Shown here piece by piece: positions 60,039 through 64,000 of a stretch of 64,000 nt of DNA. Origin of the DNA: an uncultured Paludibacter sp. (lineage in GTDB: Bacteria > Bacteroidota > Bacteroidia > Bacteroidales > Paludibacteraceae); contig CALCBD010000054.1 in assembly GCA_937897985.1 (NCBI GenBank), forward strand, positions 62,001 through 126,000, read 5' to 3'. The notes under the pieces are model-generated. The model had not been told where the DNA came from, did not search any database, and saw only the letters and a program-made list of their open reading frames with translations. Positions within the stretch are counted from its first letter, which is position 1. Each line of letters starts with the position of its first letter. The translations under genes were made by a program, and so were the position numbers.

Positions 60039-60428
60039 ATGAAACGAATTAACTTTAAGTTTTTAGGTTCAATAGCCTTATTTTTTATCTTAGCTTCAAC
60101 ACAGCTTTTTGCAGTCGACATCCTTTTAAGAAAAGATGATCCGAATCCGGGAACAGTAACTCTGGAACCAATGAGAGTAAAACGAACAGTAACAGTTCCG
60201 GTTTTAGCCGAAATTTCAAATGGCGAAATTGGTGTTTATTTTGGTTCGTCAGTTGGCACAGCTTATCTGACTGTATTGGATGCAAGTGGTGCAGTAGTAA
60301 TGTATGAAGCAATGAATACAAATGACGATACAGAATTCCACTTCTCGCTTGACGGTCTTGCCAACGGAAAGTACACGCTCAAAATTAGTTATGGAAGCAC
60401 ACGTTTGACAGGTGATTTCGTATATTAA
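60039..60428 (+). CDS. DUF3244 family secreted protein
   Basis: A 129-residue exported protein (signal peptide about 1-25, ending LFAV). The mature part is one small beta-sandwich: GEIGVYFGSSVGTAYLTVLDASGAVVMYEAMNTNDDTEFHFSLDGLANGKYTLKISYG, the DUF3244 pattern, which also resembles type IX C-terminal domains in fold. Function unknown. It lies downstream of the TPR regulator and ends at a hairpin; proteins of this family often sit beside such regulators. Confidence 0.8.
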   Translation: MKRINFKFLGSIALFFILASTQLFAVDILLRKDDPNPGTVTLEPMRVKRTVTVPVLAEISNGEIGVYFGSSVGTAYLTVLDASGAVVMYEAMNTNDDTEFHFSLDGLANGKYTLKISYGSTRLTGDFVY

Positions 60429-60444
60429 TAAACTGAGTTGAAAT

Positions 60445-60473
60445 GACGGGATAAAAACCTTATCCCGTCGTTT
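60445..60473 (+). terminator. Probable terminator after the DUF3244 gene
   Basis: A perfect 10-bp stem (GACGGGATAA at 60445-60454 with 60460-60469) and 5-base loop, extended by TTGAAA and TTTCAA on either side. The T-tract is short. Confidence 0.65.
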
Positions 60474-60807
60474 CAATCCAAAACTAACAAAAAAGGAAAC
60501 AACACACACAAACTTTAACCCCTGAATTGTTTTGTTTGCGAATAAAAGTAACGAACAAAATACGTGAATACGTAATAAAATAAAACGTATTAATCGAAAT
60601 TGAAGAATTTGTTTGAAGTACAAATTTAACCATGTACAAATGCGACTATGAAGTTTGTTTGAAAAGGACAAACTTAAATCTAAAGGGAACGAAAGTTTCT
60701 GAGTACAATCAGGAGTGATTGTAACTACTTAAATGAAAAAAAGAATTGAATACACCGGGAAACAAAACAAATTAATCTCCTGCTACATTCACAACACAAA
60801 ATTGTTT
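60474..60807. other. Intergenic region before the lipoprotein gene
   Basis: About 330 AT-rich bases. A frame continues upstream of the lipoprotein start to 60733, but its peptide has no signal-sequence character, so it is probably leader. No RNA gene was recognised. Confidence 0.4.
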
Positions 60808-61647
60808 ATGAAAAAGTTAATCTATACCATTGTCATCGTGGCATTTACGCTGATTTCCTGTAATAATAACGATAACTTAAAACCGGATAATCAGAATGCT
60901 GTTGAAGTAATTAAAAAAAACGCCAAAGCATTTTCTTCTTCACATGATTCGTTAGTGCGAAAGATGATAAATGTTGAAAATCAAAAAATTAAAGAAAAAA
61001 TTAAATCTACGAACGAAGTAGAAACCAGTTTAAATCTTTCTGAAGTTTGTGATGTTATTGAAGAGGTTACCGGCATACGACCTGTTATATTAGGAAATAC
61101 CCGGATAATTAAACAAAAATCAGGATCAGATTCCAACGATGAAAATCTGTCAATTAATTTTAATGTTGAGAAATTAAATTTAGCAGAATATGCAACTTCC
61201 GGTATCCTGGCTGAATATTTAGGACAAATTGATTATATAAGACAGGACAGTTCATTAACGGTAACTGATAAATCTGAATTAATCAATGAAATACAAACAA
61301 AATTCTCAAAAGATACAAAGGCGACTTTAAGTGATTTAGAGATATTTTATAATACTACTGAAATACTAAAAGGTTCAATGTCTTTGTGGGAGAACGAAAA
61401 CAGTATACATCAGGTTAAGACTAACATATCCGGTATTTATTTTGCAAAACCACTCTCAGAATGGAGTTTTTGGGCAAAACTTGGTTTTGTTGCCGGAGCG
61501 GATGCTTTAGGTGGTATTTTAGGAACTTTTGCAGGAGGTATCGTTATTGTTGGAGGTGTACCATTGTATGTTCCATCAGGACCTGCAGGAACTGTAGCTG
61601 GTGCAGCGGCATTATCGTATATTGCTTCAAAAATGGTAGGTTGGTAA
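60808..61647 (+). CDS. Lipoprotein with glycine-zipper-like C-terminus
   Basis: A 279-residue lipoprotein, starting at the ATG at 60808 because it gives a proper signal peptide with lipobox (MKKLIYTIVIVAFTLISC). The middle is helical and polar. The last about 55 residues are hydrophobic and glycine-rich: LGFVAGADALGGILGTFAGG, VPLYVPSGPAGTVAGAAALS, ending in a tryptophan. Such segments insert into membranes and recall pore-forming or toxin-like tails. I do not recognise the family. A small barrel protein gene follows 15 bases later, so the two are probably co-expressed. Confidence 0.6.
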   Translation: MKKLIYTIVIVAFTLISCNNNDNLKPDNQNAVEVIKKNAKAFSSSHDSLVRKMINVENQKIKEKIKSTNEVETSLNLSEVCDVIEEVTGIRPVILGNTRIIKQKSGSDSNDENLSINFNVEKLNLAEYATSGILAEYLGQIDYIRQDSSLTVTDKSELINEIQTKFSKDTKATLSDLEIFYNTTEILKGSMSLWENENSIHQVKTNISGIYFAKPLSEWSFWAKLGFVAGADALGGILGTFAGGIVIVGGVPLYVPSGPAGTVAGAAALSYIASKMVGW

Positions 61648-61662
61648 TTTAAATAAAGAATT

Positions 61663-62193
61663 ATGAAAACCAGAATATTTATTTTTCTAATATTTGTATT
61701 CTTTATACAATCTGGTATAGCCCAGGAACAATCCCTGCTGAATTTGGGAATAAGTACCGACTTTAATGCTATCTCATTGTCAGGTAACAGCTTGCTTTCA
61801 AATAGTACGGTGGTTGATGTCTGTTATAATTTAAATGAAGATTTGAATTTTAAAATTGGATATGAAGGCTCTGTACTAAAAGAAAGTCAAAAAAAATATT
61901 ATACTGACTTGTCAGGTGTTTTGATAGGTTTTGGGTACTATTTGAATCATAAAAGGGATAAAGTATTAAATACCGGATTATTTGCTTCGTTTACGAATGC
62001 ATTTAATAATTTCAGCGATTTTAATAATTACCATTGCGATCTGGGAGTACGTTTCTACTATAAAAAATTCTTTTACATAGGGACATCAGTTCGTTATTCT
62101 AATAACAACCTGACTATTTCGGATAGCAGAAATAATTTCAACTGGAATTGGAATATGGGAATTCAAATACCGGTTCTCAAAATTTTGAAATGA
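61663..62193 (+). CDS. Small outer-membrane beta-barrel-like protein
   Basis: A 176-residue exported protein with a signal peptide (about 1-20, ending SGIAQ). The mature part has regular alternation of polar and hydrophobic residues with many aromatics (DLNFKIGYEGSVL, GVLIGFGYYLNH, DLGVRFYYKKFFYIGTSVRY, FNWNWNMGIQIPVL), as in an eight-stranded barrel. Family not identified. It follows the glycine-rich lipoprotein by 15 bases and may be its partner or its protector; that is speculation. Confidence 0.6.
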   Translation: MKTRIFIFLIFVFFIQSGIAQEQSLLNLGISTDFNAISLSGNSLLSNSTVVDVCYNLNEDLNFKIGYEGSVLKESQKKYYTDLSGVLIGFGYYLNHKRDKVLNTGLFASFTNAFNNFSDFNNYHCDLGVRFYYKKFFYIGTSVRYSNNNLTISDSRNNFNWNWNMGIQIPVLKILK

Positions 62194-62494
62194 TTAAAAA
62201 ATGCACGTTTGGTAATTATAAATTTTAAAATCAACCGCCAAACGTGCTATTTTGAAAACTATTTATATAATTGAGTATTGTTCTTCAGCTATCAACAATG
62301 ATATCTGAAAATAAAGAATAAAATAATTAACAATCAACAATCTAATAATCTAACAAACAATCAATTAAAAGGAAACAGATGATTTACTTATTTATCGCAA
62401 CATCATTTCATTGAAATTGAAAATCAAATAATGTGGTGATAACAGGAGGAAAGGCAGTTTTTGAACCTTTTAAAACTGAAAAAATTATAAAAAA
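62194..62494. other. Intergenic region with a terminator-like hairpin
   Basis: 301 bases. It starts with the hairpin at 62203-62247 and continues with AT-rich leader sequence before the HU-like gene, including AGGAGGAAAGG near 62445, a possible but distant purine-rich site. No other gene is seen. Confidence 0.45.
62203..62252 (+). terminator. Probable terminator after the barrel gene
   Basis: GCACGTTTGG at 62203-62212 pairs exactly with CCAAACGTGC at 62238-62247 around a 25-base AT-rich loop, followed by TATTTT. Confidence 0.6.
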
Positions 62495-62992
62495 ATGGCA
62501 AATACAATTTATGTAAATCTGGTTGAACAACAACATTATTACAACCAGTATGGTCACACAGGAACAGTGGTTATTAATAAAGAATATTCCCTCGAAAACG
62601 TAGTTGATGAAATGATCAGTGAGGGCTTAAATCTCGATAAACAAACAGTTTTATCGCTGATCGAAAAGTTCAATGCCAAAACAACCGACCTGGTTTTATC
62701 GGGCAATATAGTTGAAACAGGAATGTTGACAATGCGTCCCATCGTAAAAGGGCCGTATAACGATGAAAAATATCAACCGGATGTGCTTGTCTTACAGGGA
62801 ATGGAATTACGCGATGCAATATCTGCAACTGAAGTTGAAATATTAAATAAATCAGAATTTGAAAATAAGCAATGCAATTTTAACCTGAACAATGAAGAAT
62901 CTGAAAACACGGTAAAAAATGGCTACCTTGGTGTTTCTCAAGATTATCCTGCATGTGGCCATGCTTTCAGAGCATGGCTCTTCAGGAGTTAG
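62495..62992 (+). CDS. HU-like DNA-binding domain protein
   Basis: A 165-residue protein. Residues about 1-125 resemble the HU-like DNA-binding proteins of Bacteroidetes (YSLENVVDEMISEGLNLDKQTVLSLIEKFNAKTTDLVLSGNIVETGMLTMRPIVKGPYND), in which a helical HU core is followed by beta-arms. The usual Ig-like extension is missing, and the C-terminus, YLGVSQDYPACGHAFRAWLFRS, is unlike the family. It stands alone with its own terminator, facing the AraC gene. Confidence 0.65.
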   Translation: MANTIYVNLVEQQHYYNQYGHTGTVVINKEYSLENVVDEMISEGLNLDKQTVLSLIEKFNAKTTDLVLSGNIVETGMLTMRPIVKGPYNDEKYQPDVLVLQGMELRDAISATEVEILNKSEFENKQCNFNLNNEESENTVKNGYLGVSQDYPACGHAFRAWLFRS

Positions 62993-63033
62993 ACTGAGAT
63001 TTTGTTAACTATTTGTTTTATTTACACGGAACG

Positions 63034-63065
63034 AGGATACCTTTCAAAAAGGTATCCTTTTCTTT
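63034..63065 (+). terminator. Terminator after the HU-like gene
   Basis: AGGATACCTTT at 63034-63044 and AAAGGTATCCT at 63048-63058 form a perfect 11-bp stem with a 3-base loop, then TTTCTTTT. On the minus strand no T-tract follows, so it acts for the plus-strand gene. Confidence 0.85.
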
Positions 63066-63070
63066 TATTA

Positions 63071-63994
63071 TCAATAGTCGGTGTCCTCTTTTCTATCGGT
63101 GGACAGATTGTTGGAGCGGTATTCCAGAGGGGTTTTTCCGGTTCTGTTTTTGAAAAAAACATAAAAATACTCCGGGTTTTCAAAATTCAGCAAATACGAA
63201 ATTTCTTTGATAGGTTGATTGGAAGTGGAAAGCAGGAGTTTTGCCTCGTTAAGTTTTAATTCGAGCATGTATTTGGCCGGCGAACTGCCGGTATATTCCT
63301 TGAAAGCCCTTCGGAATGCCGAATAGCTCATTAGTAATGTTTTGGCAATGTCTTCCGCGCTAAGGTTTTTATATACATTTTCTCTCATTATCACTTTCGC
63401 TTTGTTGATTTTGTTGATAAGTTCAACATCTTCAAAATCGCGGGTTTTATCGCGGTAATACATTAAACCGAGTATGTGCATGACGATACCGGCAATGGCC
63501 TGCTGGAAGCCGGCACGCTCTTCGTTTGCTATTTCAATGGCTTTGAGGTAGAGGTCGATGATTCTTTCGTTCAGTCCGATATTAAAAACCGGAGTCCGGT
63601 TGATAAAGAAGCCTTCATTTACAATCTTTTCAATGATTTCTCCTTTGAATCCGATCCAGTATTCATTCCAGCCCGATTTTTCGAGTGGATGATAGCTGTG
63701 CCACACACCCGGCATTAAAAAAAACATTTTTCCTTCGGTAATCAGGCATGACTGTTTTGAATTTCCAAAGGTAAAAACTCCGTTCCCGTCGGTAATATAA
63801 AGCAATTGATATTCGTTCAGAATTCTTCCGCTATCCACATTGAAATAATACTCCATCGGATGATTGCCGGGCGGATATACTTCGTTTTCCTCTATTCTCT
63901 GATGCCCTACAGTCGTGACTGTTAAACCCCATAATTCATCTTCTTCCGACGAAATAGGATAATTAATATTCAATTTTGAATTTGAAACCGGCAT
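63071..63994 (-). CDS. AraC family transcriptional regulator
   Basis: A 307-residue regulator. The N-terminal half has cupin character (LYITDGNGVFTFGNSKQSCLITEGKMFFLMPGVWHSYHP), typical of AraC sensors. The C-terminal double HTH is clear: MRENVYKNLSAEDIAKTLLMSYSAFRRAFKEYTGSSPAKYMLELKLNEAKLLLSTSNQPIKEISYLLNFENPEYFYVFFKNRTGKTPLEYR. It probably activates a sugar-related operon outside the window. The start at 63994 is close to the window edge, so a slightly longer protein cannot be excluded. Confidence 0.9.
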   Translation of the reverse strand: MPVSNSKLNINYPISSEEDELWGLTVTTVGHQRIEENEVYPPGNHPMEYYFNVDSGRILNEYQLLYITDGNGVFTFGNSKQSCLITEGKMFFLMPGVWHSYHPLEKSGWNEYWIGFKGEIIEKIVNEGFFINRTPVFNIGLNERIIDLYLKAIEIANEERAGFQQAIAGIVMHILGLMYYRDKTRDFEDVELINKINKAKVIMRENVYKNLSAEDIAKTLLMSYSAFRRAFKEYTGSSPAKYMLELKLNEAKLLLSTSNQPIKEISYLLNFENPEYFYVFFKNRTGKTPLEYRSNNLSTDRKEDTDY

Positions 63995-64000
63995 ACGAAA

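Noticed and set aside
60733..60807. N-terminal extension of the glycine-rich lipoprotein
   Set aside because: It would bury the lipoprotein signal peptide 25 residues inside the protein; the internal ATG at 60808 gives a normal signal.

Overview
The window is a chromosomal segment from a member of the Bacteroidota, most probably the order Bacteroidales. Evidence: a PorZ-like type IX secretion protein with a C-terminal sorting-type domain, the Bacteroidales radical-SAM/lipoprotein pair, DUF3316, DUF3244 and DUF4834 proteins, many lipoproteins, almost no Shine-Dalgarno sites, and several promoter boxes of the Bacteroidetes type (TTTG, about 20 bases, then TAnnTTTG). Base composition is AT-rich. 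No rRNA, tRNA, CRISPR array, prophage or plasmid origin was seen.

Layout. 0-11.4 kb: porZ, a nucleotide-pool hydrolase, a radical SAM enzyme with two small lipoproteins, a DUF3316/S41 peptidase pair, a TrmH-family methyltransferase, a SUI1-family factor, a racemase-like gene, an MFS carrier and a VOC protein. 11.7-18.6 kb: a six-gene minus-strand operon with two UroD/MtaA-like proteins, an MFS carrier, an aminotransferase and a split transketolase, whose substrate is unknown. 19.1-32.2 kb: mostly housekeeping genes (GH20 hexosaminidase, RelA/SpoT, MetF, BirA, PBP4, Ogt, photolyase, SPFH protein, RHH protein). 32.3-54.7 kb: a TetR regulator, then a large deoxysugar region with fucP, fucR-like GntR, fucI, a FGGY kinase, a complete 2-oxoacid dehydrogenase complex (E2, E3, fused E1), a Y1 transposase of RAYT type, a PHP protein, a bifunctional aldolase/dehydrogenase, a zinc dehydrogenase, a two-domain class II aldolase, rhaA and rhaT. 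54.8-64 kb: an SDR, a DUF1080 protein, a HAD phosphatase, a membrane-spanning TPR/HTH regulator, a DUF3244 protein, a glycine-rich lipoprotein with a small beta-barrel, an HU-like protein and an AraC regulator.

How the parts work together. FucP and RhaT import L-fucose and L-rhamnose. FucI and RhaA isomerise them, the kinase phosphorylates the ketoses, and the aldolases split them to dihydroxyacetone phosphate and L-lactaldehyde. The dehydrogenases and the 2-oxoacid complex could carry the C3 product on to an acyl-CoA. Two matching sites near fucP and fucI look like operators for the GntR regulator.

The most unusual feature is a family of about 25-bp, C/G-rich, imperfectly palindromic repeats: twenty copies, eighteen of them between 39.4 and 50.9 kb and two at 17.5 kb. 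They sit in inverted orientation at the ends and starts of successive genes, so that each gene looks like a bracketed cassette. Five copies lie inside open reading frames and are translated as Pro/Gly-rich inserts, with the repeat's usual stop codons replaced by sense codons. Two other copies supply a gene's stop codon and one more supplies a gene's last residues. A Y1 transposase of the RAYT type, with its own hairpin repeats, lies in the middle of this region.
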